A stretch of 64,000 nt of DNA from positions 124,001-188,000 of the forward strand of contig NZ_JAAIYO010000012.1 of the NCBI RefSeq assembly GCF_014930455.1, in the 5' to 3' direction. Position numbers and translations under genes: made by a program. This DNA is from Corallococcus soli (GTDB taxonomy: Bacteria > Myxococcota > Myxococcia > Myxococcales > Myxococcaceae). The notes beneath the pieces are model-generated. The model was not told the origin of the DNA. It saw nothing but the letters and a program-made list of their open reading frames with translations, and did no database searches. Shown piece after piece: positions 23,200 to 34,449 of the stretch (the stretch's first letter is position 1; every line of letters starts with the position of its first letter).

Positions 23200-25404
23200 T
23201 CAGCCCGGGGTGAACCACACCACCGACAGCGGGGGCAGGGTGAGGGCCGCGGATGACGGCTGCCCGTCCCAGCCGGTGGGCTCGGTGTGCACCTGGCCCT
23301 GGTTGCCCAGGCCGCTGCCGCCGTACTCCCCCGCGTCGCTGTTGAGCAATTCCACATAACGGCCCTGGAGCGGGAAGCCCACGCGATAGTTCTCGCGCGG
23401 CACCGGCGACAGGTTGGCCACGCACACCACGTGACGCCCGGGGGTGCGCGAGCGGCGCACGAACGCCAGCACGTTCGCCGCGGAGGCGTCCGCCTGGAGC
23501 CACTGGAAGCCCACCGGTTCGCTGTCCGCGTCGTAGAGCGCTGGCAGGTCGCGGTAGACGCGGTTCAGGTCGCTCACCAGCTTCTTGATGCCCTGGTGGC
23601 CCGGGTCTCCCAGCAGGTGCCAGTCCAGGCTCTTGTCGTGGTTCCACTCGCCCGGCTGGCCGAACTCGCCGCCCATGAAGAGCAGCTTCTTGCCCGGGTG
23701 GGCCCACATCCACGCGAAGAGCGCGCGCAGGTTGGCGCGCTTCTGCCACGGGTCCCCCGGCATGCGGCCGTAGAGGCTGCCCTTGCCGTGCACCACCTCG
23801 TCGTGGCTCAGCGGCAGCATGAAGTGCTCGCTGAACGCATACAGCAGGCCGAAGGTGAGCTGGTTGTGGTGGTACTGCCGGTGGATGGGGTCCTTGCCGA
23901 AGTACGACAACGTGTCGTGCATCCAGCCCATGTTCCACTTGAAGTGGAAGCCCAGGCCGCCCTCGCTGGTGGGCTGGCTCACCTTGGGCCACGCGGTGGA
24001 CTCCTCCGCGATGACGACGACGCCCGGGTGCTTGCGGCGCACGGTGTCGTTGAGCTCGCGCAGGAACTGGATGGCCTCCTCGTTCTCGCGGCCGCCCCAG
24101 CGGTTGGGGATCCACTCGCCGTGCTTGCGGCTGTAGTCCAGGTAGAGCATGGAGGCCACCGCGTCCACGCGCAGCCCGTCGATGTGGTACTCCTCCAGCC
24201 AGAACAGCGCGTTGGCGATGAGGAAGTTGCGCACCTCGTTGCGGCCGAAGTTGAAGACGAGCGTGCCCCAGTCCGGCTGCGCTCCCTTGCGCGGATCCGC
24301 GTGTTCGTAGAGCGCCGTGCCGTCGAAGTCGCCCAGCGCGTGGCTGTCGCGCGGGAAGTGGCCCGGCACCCAGTCCACGATGATGCCGACGCCCTCCTGG
24401 TGCAGGTAGTCCACCAGGTAGCGGAAGTCGTCCGGGTGGCCGAAGCGCGACGTGGGCGCGTAGTAGCCGCCGACCTGGTAGCCCCAGGAGCCGCCGTAGG
24501 GGTGCTCCGCCACGGGCAGCAGCTCCACGTGCGTGAAGCCCAGCTCCTTCACGTAGCGCGCCAGCTCCGGCGCCAGCTCGCGGTACGTCATGGGCCGGTC
24601 GCCGTCCTCCACCACGCGGCGCCAGCTGCCCAGGTGCACCTCGTAGACGCTCCAGGGCTGGTGCACGGCGTCCGGCTGCTTCTCCCGGGCCTCCAGCCAC
24701 GCGGTGTCGCCCCACGCGTAGCGCGCCAGGTCGTGCACCACCGACGCGGTGGCGGGCGGCGTCTCCGTGCGGAAGGCGAACGGATCCGACTTGAGCAGCC
24801 GGCCGCCGCCGTGGCCCGGGCGGATCTCGAACTTGTAGCGGGTGCCCTCGCCGACCTCCGGGACGAACAGCTCCCAGATGCCGGAGGAGCCCATGCGCCG
24901 CATGCCGTGCAGGCGCCCGTCCCAGCCGTTGAAGTCACCCACCACGGACACGCCGGACGCCGTGGGCGCCCAGACGGCGAAGGACGTGCCCTTCACCCCG
25001 TTGTGGTGGATGAGGTGCGCGCCCATGCGCTCCCAGAGCCGCTCGTGGCGGCCCTCGCCCGCGAAGTAGAGATCCAGCTCCCCCAGCGTGGGCAGGAAGC
25101 TGTACGGGTCGCGCAGCGTGAAGACCTTCTTGCCCGGGTACTCCACCTCCAGCAGGTAGCCGAAGGGCTCCGTGCGGCCGTTGATGCGCGCCTCGAAGAC
25201 GCCGCCGGTGCGGTGCACCATGGGCACCTTGCCGCCGAACTCCGGCAGCACGTGGATGGACACGGCTTCGGGCCGGTAGGCCCTCACCACCATGCCGTCC
25301 CCGTCCGGGTGGACGCCCAGCACGGAGTGCGGCTCCGGATGGCGCAGCTCCACCACGCGTTGCAGCTCCGCCTCCACCTGTGCTCTGTCCGCCGGCTTCC
25401 TCAC
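23200..25404 (-). CDS. glgB: 1,4-alpha-glucan branching enzyme
   Basis: A 734-residue GH13 enzyme that makes alpha-1,6 branches in the growing glucan. An N-terminal branching-enzyme module (about 1-115) is followed by a CBM48-like domain and the catalytic barrel. Catalytic signatures are GLRVDAVASMLYLDYSR (nucleophile Asp), VVIAEESTAWP (acid Glu) and LPLSHDEVVHGKGSL (third Asp). The GTG start at 25404 overlaps the maltokinase stop by four bases, which decides it. It is the last of four genes of the GlgE pathway operon. Confidence 0.95.
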   Translation of the reverse strand: MRKPADRAQVEAELQRVVELRHPEPHSVLGVHPDGDGMVVRAYRPEAVSIHVLPEFGGKVPMVHRTGGVFEARINGRTEPFGYLLEVEYPGKKVFTLRDPYSFLPTLGELDLYFAGEGRHERLWERMGAHLIHHNGVKGTSFAVWAPTASGVSVVGDFNGWDGRLHGMRRMGSSGIWELFVPEVGEGTRYKFEIRPGHGGGRLLKSDPFAFRTETPPATASVVHDLARYAWGDTAWLEAREKQPDAVHQPWSVYEVHLGSWRRVVEDGDRPMTYRELAPELARYVKELGFTHVELLPVAEHPYGGSWGYQVGGYYAPTSRFGHPDDFRYLVDYLHQEGVGIIVDWVPGHFPRDSHALGDFDGTALYEHADPRKGAQPDWGTLVFNFGRNEVRNFLIANALFWLEEYHIDGLRVDAVASMLYLDYSRKHGEWIPNRWGGRENEEAIQFLRELNDTVRRKHPGVVVIAEESTAWPKVSQPTSEGGLGFHFKWNMGWMHDTLSYFGKDPIHRQYHHNQLTFGLLYAFSEHFMLPLSHDEVVHGKGSLYGRMPGDPWQKRANLRALFAWMWAHPGKKLLFMGGEFGQPGEWNHDKSLDWHLLGDPGHQGIKKLVSDLNRVYRDLPALYDADSEPVGFQWLQADASAANVLAFVRRSRTPGRHVVCVANLSPVPRENYRVGFPLQGRYVELLNSDAGEYGGSGLGNQGQVHTEPTGWDGQPSSAALTLPPLSVVWFTPG

Positions 25405-26735
25405 GGGGCATCCTCCATCCGCAGCAGGGCCTCGACGGGGATTCGCACCCAGTCGGGCCGGTTCGCCAGTTCGTAGCGCACCTCGTACAGCAGCTTCTCC
25501 AGCTCGAAGGCGCGCAGCATCACGTCAAAAGCCTCGTCGTTGTCGGGCAGGAAGGGCGCGCCGCGCGTCGCGGACCGGTAGCCCTCCAGGAAGGCGTCGC
25601 GGGTGGGGCCCACGCGCCCGCGCGGCTGGCCGCCCTCCAGCGCCACGGTGGCCTCCGCGTAGTCGAAGGAGCGGATCATCCCCGCCACGTCGCGCAGCGC
25701 GCTGTACTTCTCCCGGCGCGCGGTGAAGGTCCGCGAGGGCTCTCCCTCGAAGTCGAAGAACAGCCACTGGTTCTCCGAGCGCAGCACCTGGCCCAGGTGC
25801 AGGTCGCCGTGGATGCGGATCTTCTGGCCGGAGGGCGCCACCTGCGCCAGCTTCTTCGCGTACGTGATGAGCCCGTCGCGCCGGCCCTCCAGGTCCGCGT
25901 GCAGCCGGCCCGCGTCCGCCAGCGTCACGCCCAGCTCGCCCACGATGGACGCGCTCCAGCGCTGCAGGTCCTCCAGCAGCAGCGGCTCCGGGGAGAAGGC
26001 CAGGTCGTCCGGCCCCGCGGAGGCGAAGGCCTTGTGCAGGTCGCCCAGGCGCGCGCCCAGCTCCCGCATGTCTGCCAGGAAGCCTTCGCCCAGCGCCTTC
26101 TCCTGGCGCAGGCGATCCAGCGTGTACTTCCAGCCGTCCACCGCGTCCGGCACGAAGCGGTGCGCCAGGGCCAGCGTCGCGCCCGCGGGGCCCTCCAGGT
26201 TGAGCGCGCCCAGCAGCTGCGGCGTCGCGCGGAAGGACGTCTTCGTCGCGAGGAAGCGGCCCACCTCGTACTCCGGGTTCACGCCCGCTTCGAGCTTGCG
26301 GATGACCTTGATGATGACGCGCTCGCCCAGCACGAGCGACGTGTTGCTCTGCTCCACGTTGAGCCGGCGCACCGTCAGCGGATCCGGCAGGGCCACGCCG
26401 CTGTCGGTGGAGGAAATCCACTCGCCCACCACGCGGCCGGAGCCGGAGGGCAGCTCGCGGCCCTCACGCGCCAGGCCGAAGAGGGCGCGCACGCAGGCGT
26501 CGTCCTCCAGCGCGCTGACCAGGCCTTCGGGCGTCTGGCGCGCCTGGAGCTGGTAGCGCTCCGGATGGCCCAGCTCGTACACCACCTCCACGATGGCGAG
26601 CGTGAACGTGCACGAGCCCAGCTCCATGTTCACGTGATCCGCCACGCTGACGCTCTTGATGGGCCACGCCTTGCCGGCGAACCATCGCTGGGCCTTGAGG
26701 AAGTCGGGCAGCTTTGTCAGGTCCAAGGGTGTCAC
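25401..26735 (-). CDS. Maltokinase
   Basis: A 444-residue kinase that phosphorylates maltose to alpha-maltose 1-phosphate, the GlgE substrate. It has the aminoglycoside-phosphotransferase-like fold with IRIHGDLHLGQVLR (catalytic Asp), LFFDFEGEP (metal Asp) and a distinctive N-terminal cap beginning LPDFLKAQRWFAGKAWPI. The GTG start has GGAG nine bases upstream. In some bacteria this enzyme is fused to or complexed with TreS. Here it is separate and starts seven bases after the treS stop. Confidence 0.92.
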   Translation of the reverse strand: MTPLDLTKLPDFLKAQRWFAGKAWPIKSVSVADHVNMELGSCTFTLAIVEVVYELGHPERYQLQARQTPEGLVSALEDDACVRALFGLAREGRELPSGSGRVVGEWISSTDSGVALPDPLTVRRLNVEQSNTSLVLGERVIIKVIRKLEAGVNPEYEVGRFLATKTSFRATPQLLGALNLEGPAGATLALAHRFVPDAVDGWKYTLDRLRQEKALGEGFLADMRELGARLGDLHKAFASAGPDDLAFSPEPLLLEDLQRWSASIVGELGVTLADAGRLHADLEGRRDGLITYAKKLAQVAPSGQKIRIHGDLHLGQVLRSENQWLFFDFEGEPSRTFTARREKYSALRDVAGMIRSFDYAEATVALEGGQPRGRVGPTRDAFLEGYRSATRGAPFLPDNDEAFDVMLRAFELEKLLYEVRYELANRPDWVRIPVEALLRMEDAP

Positions 26736-26741
26736 GCGCGT

Positions 26742-28391
<1,650 letters not shown>

Positions 28392-28408
28392 ACGCCTCTC
28401 GGAGGGTG

Positions 28409-30403
28409 TCACTCGAAGTAGTCGAACGCGTGCTCGGTGCGGCGGAAGCGATACACGGCATACACGGCCGCGGGCTGTTCCGGCGTCAGGCGCACCTGCA
28501 CGTCCGGTCCCTGCCACAGGGAGCGTTGGTCGGCCATCAATTCATGCACCTGGTACGTCTCTTCCGGCTTCACGCCCAGCCACTCCATGGGCACGTGCAA
28601 GAGCGCCTCCTGCGGCGCGTAGGGATCCAGGCTCACCGCCACCAGCACCGTGCTGGTGCCGTCCGGCGTGCGCTTGCCGTAGAAGAGGACGCGCTCGTTG
28701 TCGGACGTGAAGAAGCGCAGCGCCGAATAGTGCTGGAGCGCGGGGTGCTGCCGGCGCGCGGCGTTGAGCTTGGCGATCCAGTCGGAGATGTTGCCCGGCC
28801 GGTCCCAGTCCCACGCGACGAGCTGGTACTTCTCCGAGTCCAGGTACTCCTCCTTGCCCGGCACCGGCCGGCCCTCGCACAGCTCGTAGCCGGAGTACAT
28901 GCCCCACACCGACGACAGCGTGGAGGCCAGCGCCACGCGCAGGCGGAAGGCCCCGGGCCCCGCGTTCTGGAGGTTCTCCGGCAGGATGTCCGGCGTGTTG
29001 GGCCAGAGGTTGCCGCGGAAGTAGTCCGCCACCGGCGGCTGGGTGATCTCCTCCAGGTACGTGCGCAGCTCGTCCTTGAACAGGCGCCAGGTGAAGTACG
29101 TGTACGACTGGGTGAAGCCCACCTTGGCCAGCGCCTTCATCACCTTGGGGCGCGTGAAGGCCTCCGACAGGAAGAGCACGTCCGGGTGCAGGTCCTGCAC
29201 CTCACGGATGAGCCAGTGCCAGAACTGCATGGGCTTGGTGTGCGGGTTGTCCACGCGGAAGGTCCGCACGCCGTGGTCCACCCAGAACAGGACGACGGAC
29301 TTCAGCTCCTTCCAGAGGGCATCCCGCGCGGGCCCCATCCAGTCGAAGTTGACGATGTCCTCGTAGCGCTTGGGTGGGTTCTCCGCCGTCTTGATGGTGC
29401 CGTCCGGACGGTGCTGGAACCACTCCGGATGATCCTTCACGTACGGGTGGTCCGGTGCGCACTGGAACGCCAGGTCCAGCGCCACCTCGATGCCGTGCGC
29501 TTGCGCCGCGTCCACGAACGCGCGGAAGTCCGTGAACGTGCCCAGCTCCGGGTGGATGGCCTTGTGGCCGCCCTCCTTCGCGCCAATGGCCCACGGGCTG
29601 CCCACGTCCCCGGGCTGCGCGTTGAGGGTGTTGTTCCTGCCCTTGCGCGCGGTGCGGCCAATGGGGTGGATGGGCGGGAGGTAGACGGTGTCGAAGCCCA
29701 GCTTCTGGATGTAGGGCAGCCACCCTTCCGCATCCTTGAAGGTGCCGTGCGTCTTGCCGTCGCGCTTCGCGGAGCGCGGGAAGAACTCGTACCAGGCGGC
29801 GTTGCGCGCCTTCTCCCGGTCCGCGAACACCTCCAGCACCGGGTCGTAGCGGCTCGCGAGCCCGCGGTCCGGGTGTCGTGACGCGACGTCCGCCAGCTCG
29901 GGTGACAGCGCGACGAGCAGGTGCTCCGGAGAGGGCGGGGTGCGCAGGCGGGCCCCCGCCTCGGCGAGCGTGCGGGCGTCCTCCACGGACACGTCCCGCG
30001 CACGCGCGGCGGCCCCTTCCAGGAGGGCGGCTCCTTCAAGCAGCTCGCTCTTCACGTCGCGGCCCGCGTCCACCTTGCGCTTCAGCTCGTGCGCCCAGGT
30101 GCGGAAGAGATCCGGCCACGCTTCAATCGTGTATTCGTAGCGGCCATTGTGGGCCAGGGGGATGACCCCCTCCCACGCGTCGTTGCTCCGGGGGGTGAGG
30201 GGCACCTCCGCCCATTCCGTCTGCTGGGCGGCGGGGGTGACCTGACGCCAGCGCGCGATGGCCACCAAGACGTCGTGGCCTTCCTTGAAGATGTCCGCGC
30301 GGACGGTGAGGCTCTCCCCGGCGATGCGCTTGATGGCGTAGCGCCCTGCGTCCAGCTGCGGCTGGACGTTCTCGATGAACACGCTTCCGAGTCGGTCGGT
30401 CAT
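28409..30403 (-). CDS. glgE: Alpha-1,4-glucan:maltose-1-phosphate maltosyltransferase
   Basis: A 664-residue GH13_3 enzyme that transfers maltosyl units from maltose 1-phosphate to alpha-1,4-glucan chains. It has an N-terminal beta-sandwich domain (about 1-130), a helical insertion (about 130-200) and a catalytic barrel. Signatures are [19 protein letters not shown], the nucleophile region [11 protein letters not shown] and the acid in [12 protein letters not shown]. The start at 30403 removes a poor N-terminal extension. It is the first gene of the operon glgE-treS-maltokinase-glgB. Confidence 0.94.
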   Translation of the reverse strand: MTDRLGSVFIENVQPQLDAGRYAIKRIAGESLTVRADIFKEGHDVLVAIARWRQVTPAAQQTEWAEVPLTPRSNDAWEGVIPLAHNGRYEYTIEAWPDLFRTWAHELKRKVDAGRDVKSELLEGAALLEGAAARARDVSVEDARTLAEAGARLRTPPSPEHLLVALSPELADVASRHPDRGLASRYDPVLEVFADREKARNAAWYEFFPRSAKRDGKTHGTFKDAEGWLPYIQKLGFDTVYLPPIHPIGRTARKGRNNTLNAQPGDVGSPWAIGAKEGGHKAIHPELGTFTDFRAFVDAAQAHGIEVALDLAFQCAPDHPYVKDHPEWFQHRPDGTIKTAENPPKRYEDIVNFDWMGPARDALWKELKSVVLFWVDHGVRTFRVDNPHTKPMQFWHWLIREVQDLHPDVLFLSEAFTRPKVMKALAKVGFTQSYTYFTWRLFKDELRTYLEEITQPPVADYFRGNLWPNTPDILPENLQNAGPGAFRLRVALASTLSSVWGMYSGYELCEGRPVPGKEEYLDSEKYQLVAWDWDRPGNISDWIAKLNAARRQHPALQHYSALRFFTSDNERVLFYGKRTPDGTSTVLVAVSLDPYAPQEALLHVPMEWLGVKPEETYQVHELMADQRSLWQGPDVQVRLTPEQPAAVYAVYRFRRTEHAFDYFE

Positions 30404-30418
30404 ATCGGCTGACGGTGC

Positions 30419-30447
30419 CTTATAGGACTGTGAGTGGGTGGCTCCAG
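30419..30447 (-). promoter_or_regulatory. Possible promoter of the glgE operon
   Basis: On the minus strand TATAAG occupies 30424-30419 with a weak -35 (CTGGAG/TGGAGC near 30446) 16-17 bases upstream. It would begin transcription roughly ten bases before the glgE ATG, giving a nearly leaderless message. No good ribosome binding site is visible at that ATG, which fits. Low certainty. Confidence 0.35.
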
Positions 30448-30614
30448 GCGGCAATGTGCGGGTGTTGTTGATTGAAGAGGGCGACCGCCTGGTCGCGTTG
30501 GCCGGTCAACGTTAGGGATGGAGGGGACAGGCGACTACCCTGAGGGGCTGGGTGAACGGGCTTCAATGGTTGAAGCTGGGATCCGCCCCACCGGTTGCGG
30601 TATCCGGGACGAAC

Positions 30615-31220
30615 ATGGCGCCTACCGACTCCTCCGCCCAGCAAGCGAGTGACCTGTCGGCTGATCGCGACCTGCTGCGGCAGGTGGCGCTCGGCGAAGC
30701 GGATGCCATGCGCGCTGTCTATGCGCGGTGCTCCGCTCGGGCGTACGCCATCGCGGTCCGGTTGCTGCCCACGCGCGCGGACGCGGAGGAGGTGCTGCAG
30801 GAGACCTTCCTGGACGTGTGGCGGCGCGCGCGTGAGTTCGATCCGGACCGTGGGGGCCTGGAGACGTGGGTCACGACCATCGCGCGCACGCGCTCCATCG
30901 ACCGGCTGCGTTCATTGGGAACGGTGTCGCGGATGGTGGAGGGCGCGAGCCAGCAGCCTCCGCCGGTGAGCGCCACGCCGACGGCGCCGGACGTCTCCGC
31001 GTCCACGAAGCAGGAGCAGGAGCGGGTGCGCGCGGCGCTGACGCAGCTTCCGCCGGAGCAGCGCGAGGTGGTGATGCTCGCGTACTTCGAGGGCCTGTCG
31101 CAGAGCGAGATCGCGCAGAAGACGGGGCATCCGCTGGGCACGGTGAAGACGCGGGCCCGGCTGGCGTTGGAGAAGCTGGCGGTGCTGCTGGAAGAGCGCG
31201 CCGCGGCGGCCTCCGGTTGA
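30615..31220 (+). CDS. ECF RNA polymerase sigma factor
   Basis: A 201-residue extracytoplasmic-function sigma factor. Region 2 spans about 30-95 (ADAEEVLQETFLDVWRRA, WVTTIARTRSIDRLR) and region 4 about 135-190 (LPPEQREVVMLAYFEGLSQSEIA, LGTVKTRARLALEKL). The two are joined by a Pro/Ser/Thr-rich linker. The start at 30615 avoids a 21-residue extension. No anti-sigma gene is adjacent, so control may be by another route. It is transcribed divergently from glgE. Confidence 0.88.
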   Translation: MAPTDSSAQQASDLSADRDLLRQVALGEADAMRAVYARCSARAYAIAVRLLPTRADAEEVLQETFLDVWRRAREFDPDRGGLETWVTTIARTRSIDRLRSLGTVSRMVEGASQQPPPVSATPTAPDVSASTKQEQERVRAALTQLPPEQREVVMLAYFEGLSQSEIAQKTGHPLGTVKTRARLALEKLAVLLEERAAAASG

Positions 31221-31350
31221 GCTGAGCAGGACATTCCTCCGGGCCCGCGGGGACGGGCGGTGGAGCAGGCCCGGGCCGTGGCTGCCTTGCCGCCGCGGGT
31301 GCGCACCCCAAACGTTGCGACTGTTTCGGGAACCCCAGGGAGGGGTGGAC

Positions 31351-31932
31351 ATGCGCAAGGTGAAGGATCCGGGTGTGGCGTTGATGAATGAGCGGGAGAT
31401 GCGGCTGGTGATGGCGAGCGCCCCGCGCAACCTGATGGAGCTGTCGGAGCGCGAGCTCAAGGGGATGGTGAAGCGGGCGCGCGGCATGATGGACAAGTAC
31501 ACGCAGCGCTCGCACATGTTGCGGCGGGAGGCGTCCGGCAAGCGCGTCCCCACGCGGAGCCGCAAGGCGGAAGGGGACATGAACACCCGGCGCAAGGCGG
31601 CGCTGTTCCGCACGGCGCTGTCGCGCTTCGAGACGCAGCTGGGCCGGATGGAGAAGGCGGAGATGCGCAAGGCGCGCCCGGCGATGCGCAAGCGTCCGAC
31701 GATGCGCAAGCGTCCGGCGGCGAAGCGGGCGACGGGCACCACGGCCCGCGTCACGCCCCTGCGCAAGAAGACCACGATGGCGAAGCGGGTGGCGCGGCCC
31801 GCGGGCTACGCGCGCCGGACGACGGCGAAGGGCGGGGCGCGCAAGGCGCAGGGATTCCCGTCCATGAAGTCGCAGGCGCACCGGGCCGCGCAGGGCCGCC
31901 GGACGCAGGCGCGGCGCGACTTGATGCGGTAG
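31351..31932 (+). CDS. Lys/Arg-rich basic protein, possibly DNA-binding
   Basis: A 193-residue, strongly basic, Met-rich protein with no recognised enzyme domain. The first 90 residues are helical and mixed (DPGVALMNEREMRLVMASAPRNL in substance). The remainder is low-complexity with repeated MRKRP and KRATGTTAR-type units resembling histone-H1-like tails. GGGAGGGG lies just before the ATG at 31351. It follows the sigma factor by about 130 bases, so co-regulation is possible but not shown. Nucleic-acid binding is inferred from composition only. Confidence 0.65.
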   Translation: MRKVKDPGVALMNEREMRLVMASAPRNLMELSERELKGMVKRARGMMDKYTQRSHMLRREASGKRVPTRSRKAEGDMNTRRKAALFRTALSRFETQLGRMEKAEMRKARPAMRKRPTMRKRPAAKRATGTTARVTPLRKKTTMAKRVARPAGYARRTTAKGGARKAQGFPSMKSQAHRAAQGRRTQARRDLMR

Positions 31933-32042
31933 CGGCCCGTGGCCCGTCCGCCTCACGGAGGGTGCGTGGGGCGGCCGTGGATGGGGGCCTGCGTCTCGCG
32001 CCGGCTCGCCAGGGGCGCTCCTGGTGGTAGGAGTGCCGGACC

Positions 32043-32840
32043 ATGTGGAATCGATGGACCATTGGTATCGGCCTGGTGTCGGGCGTGGCCCTCGCGGTCG
32101 TGCCCGGGGTGCTTTCCCGGTTCGCGCCCGGCGCCTACGAAACGGCGCGCTCGCTCACCCCCTCCTTGCCCTACCTGCTGCTTCCGCTGAGCGGGCTGCT
32201 GGCCCTCTACTACCTGCCCCGCTATCGCAAGAGCCGGGAGCTCACCGACGAGGGGCTCCGGTTGTTGTCGGAGGGGAGGGTGGCCGCGGCGCTCGAACGT
32301 TTCGAGGCGTCGCGTCCCCTGGCCAAGGTGCGGATCATCCCCACGTTCAACATCGCCATCAGCCGGCTCCAGCTCTGGCAACTGCCGGTGGCGGAGCGTG
32401 AGCTGACGAGCCTGGAGGCGAGGACGGATCTCACACCGGAGTTCCGGGCGGTGCTGTCCGCGACGCTCGCGCTGGTGTTCGCGATGGATGGGCGGTTGAC
32501 GCTGGCCGAACAGCGGCTGGCGACGGTGAAGACCCAGGGCGCGAGCCCCCACCTGCTGGCGGTGCTCGCCTCCGCAGTGGTGGCCTGCCGCGCAGGACGT
32601 TGGGAGCAGGCGCGCCAGCAGTTGGGGCACTCCTCGCTGCGAGAGCTCACCGGGCCGCTGCGGGGTCTGCGCGATGCGCTGGAGGCCTGGTGCCAGGAGC
32701 ACCTCACCGGAGTGCCCCAATCCGTGGATGCCGTCGCGGTGTTCGGAGAGGCAGCCCCCGATGTGCTGGAGGCCTGCTGGCCGGAGCTGGTGGCGTTCCT
32801 GGTGGAGCGCTCCTCCCGGCGTGTGGCGGGGAGCGCGTAG
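32043..32840 (+). CDS. Membrane-anchored TPR-like protein
   Basis: A 265-residue protein of unknown function. Two hydrophobic segments (about 5-25 and 40-58) anchor it, and the remaining 200 residues are helical repeats with TPR-like character (for example GLRLLSEGRVAAALERFE and GRLTLAEQRLATV). AGGAG lies nine bases before the ATG. It probably serves as a protein-protein interaction platform on the cytoplasmic face. Confidence 0.6.
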   Translation: MWNRWTIGIGLVSGVALAVVPGVLSRFAPGAYETARSLTPSLPYLLLPLSGLLALYYLPRYRKSRELTDEGLRLLSEGRVAAALERFEASRPLAKVRIIPTFNIAISRLQLWQLPVAERELTSLEARTDLTPEFRAVLSATLALVFAMDGRLTLAEQRLATVKTQGASPHLLAVLASAVVACRAGRWEQARQQLGHSSLRELTGPLRGLRDALEAWCQEHLTGVPQSVDAVAVFGEAAPDVLEACWPELVAFLVERSSRRVAGSA

Positions 32841-32858
32841 CCCTTCAGGGGCCGGGCC

Positions 32859-33206
32859 TCAGGAGAAGCGCACCACGAAGGCCGCGAGCAGCGGGCCCGC
32901 CGCCTGGCCGTCCGCCGTGGAACGCGGGCCGCCCTCCGTGAGCCGCGCGCCCAGCTCCTCCAGCGCGGGCTTCATCTCCTCGAAGGCGCGGGCCGCGTCG
33001 CCAGCGTTGTCGAAGAAGCGCGGGTGCCGCAGCCAGCCCGCGATGCCGCAGGTGATGGAGTGGAAGGAGCGCGCCTCATCCGCTTCGTAGGTGAGGCGCA
33101 GGTTGCCGCGAAAGCCCTGGTCGCGCACCACGAGGCCCCCCTGGCTGCCTTCGCCTCCCAGCGTCGCGCCCGCCTCGTAGTCAGTCCAGCCCGCGTCCTG
33201 ATCCAT
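32859..33206 (-). CDS. Hypothetical protein
   Basis: A 115-residue cytoplasmic protein that I do not recognise. It starts with an acidic N-terminus, has a predicted beta-rich first half (GGLVVRDQGFRGNLRLTYEAD) and a helical second half (ARAFEEMKPALEELGARL). The coding pattern and good codon use support it as a gene. It ends 18 bases from the convergent TPR-like gene. Confidence 0.6.
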   Translation of the reverse strand: MDQDAGWTDYEAGATLGGEGSQGGLVVRDQGFRGNLRLTYEADEARSFHSITCGIAGWLRHPRFFDNAGDAARAFEEMKPALEELGARLTEGGPRSTADGQAAGPLLAAFVVRFS

Positions 33207-33383
33207 GCCTCACCCTTAGCACCGCGCGCGGGCGCATGGGCGGAGTGTCAGGGCAGCGCCATGACGTTCCGCCAGGCTCCGGTCAGGAGGGCCGGGGGTG
33301 GCGGCTCCGGGGTTGCGCTCCGGTTGTCGCACTCCCGCCACTGCCCCAGCTTTGACGTGGGCTTCAGTAGGGGGGCCGCCTTC

Positions 33384-34436
33384 ATGACCGTCGAGACGTT
33401 TCAACCACCGCGCTACTCCGAGGAGATCGTCCCCTTCCTCGCGGGTGACGGTCGCGCGCTGCACCTGGTGCACCTGCGCGGCCATGAGGAGCCGGTCAAG
33501 GGGCCGGTGGTGCTGGTGCACGGCGCGGGCGTGCGGGGGAACATCTTCCGCGCCCCCGTGCGCCAGACGGTGGTGGATGCGCTCATCGACGATGGCTACG
33601 ACGTGTGGCTGGAGAACTGGCGCGCGAGCATGGACGTGGAGCCCGGCGAGTGGACGCTGGACCAGGCCGCCGTCCTGGACCACCCGGCCGCCATCCAGAC
33701 CGTGGTGAAGGAGACGGGGCACGACACAGTCAAGGCCGTCATCCACTGTCAGGGCTCCACCAGCTTCACGATGGCCGCGGTGGCGGGGCTGTTGCCGGAG
33801 GTGGACGTCATCGTCAGCAACGCGGTGTCGCTGCACCCGGTGGTGCCGGCCTCCGCGCGGCTGAAGCTGAAGTACGCCGTCCCCCTGGTCTCCCAGCTGA
33901 CGCCGTACCTGGATCCGCAGTGGGCCTACGGCGGCCCCACGCGCACGGCCCGGGCGCTGACGCGCGTGGTGGAGGCGACGCACCACGAATGCGACAACCT
34001 GGTCTGCCGCTGGACGAGCTTCACCTACGGCACGGGCTTCCCGGTGCTGTGGCGGCACGAGAACCTGAACGCCCGCACGCACGACTGGCTCAAACACGAG
34101 TTCGGGCCGGTGCCCTTCAGCTTCTTCCGCCAGATGTACGCGAGCGTGCGCGCCGGCCACCTGGTGCCCGTGGAGCATTTCAGTGCGCTGCCGGAGGACC
34201 TGGGTGAGCGCGAGCCCCAGACGGACGCGCGCTTCGTCTTCCTGGCGGGGGAGGAGAACCGCTGCTTCCTCGCCGAGAGCCAGCGCCGCAGCTTCGAGCA
34301 CATGGAGCGCTTCCACCCGGGCCGGCACGCGCTGCACATGCTGCCCGGCTACGGACACCTGGACGTCTTCATGGGCAAGCGCGCGGCCCAGGACGTCTTC
34401 CCAACCCTCCTCGCCGAGCTGGACCGCCCGGTGTGA
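33384..34436 (+). CDS. Alpha/beta hydrolase of the cholesterol-oxidase-associated type
   Basis: A 350-residue hydrolase with the oxyanion strand VVLVHGAGVRGNIF, the nucleophile in VIHCQGSTSF (Ser after Cys-Gln-Gly) and the base His in YGHLDVF. The closest pattern I know is the hydrolase module found fused to GMC oxidoreductases in large cholesterol-oxidase-like proteins. Here it is a separate first gene of a six-gene cluster that contains that oxidoreductase. No signal peptide is seen. Substrate unknown. Confidence 0.78.
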   Translation: MTVETFQPPRYSEEIVPFLAGDGRALHLVHLRGHEEPVKGPVVLVHGAGVRGNIFRAPVRQTVVDALIDDGYDVWLENWRASMDVEPGEWTLDQAAVLDHPAAIQTVVKETGHDTVKAVIHCQGSTSFTMAAVAGLLPEVDVIVSNAVSLHPVVPASARLKLKYAVPLVSQLTPYLDPQWAYGGPTRTARALTRVVEATHHECDNLVCRWTSFTYGTGFPVLWRHENLNARTHDWLKHEFGPVPFSFFRQMYASVRAGHLVPVEHFSALPEDLGEREPQTDARFVFLAGEENRCFLAESQRRSFEHMERFHPGRHALHMLPGYGHLDVFMGKRAAQDVFPTLLAELDRPV

Positions 34437-34449
34437 CGAAAGGCCCGCA

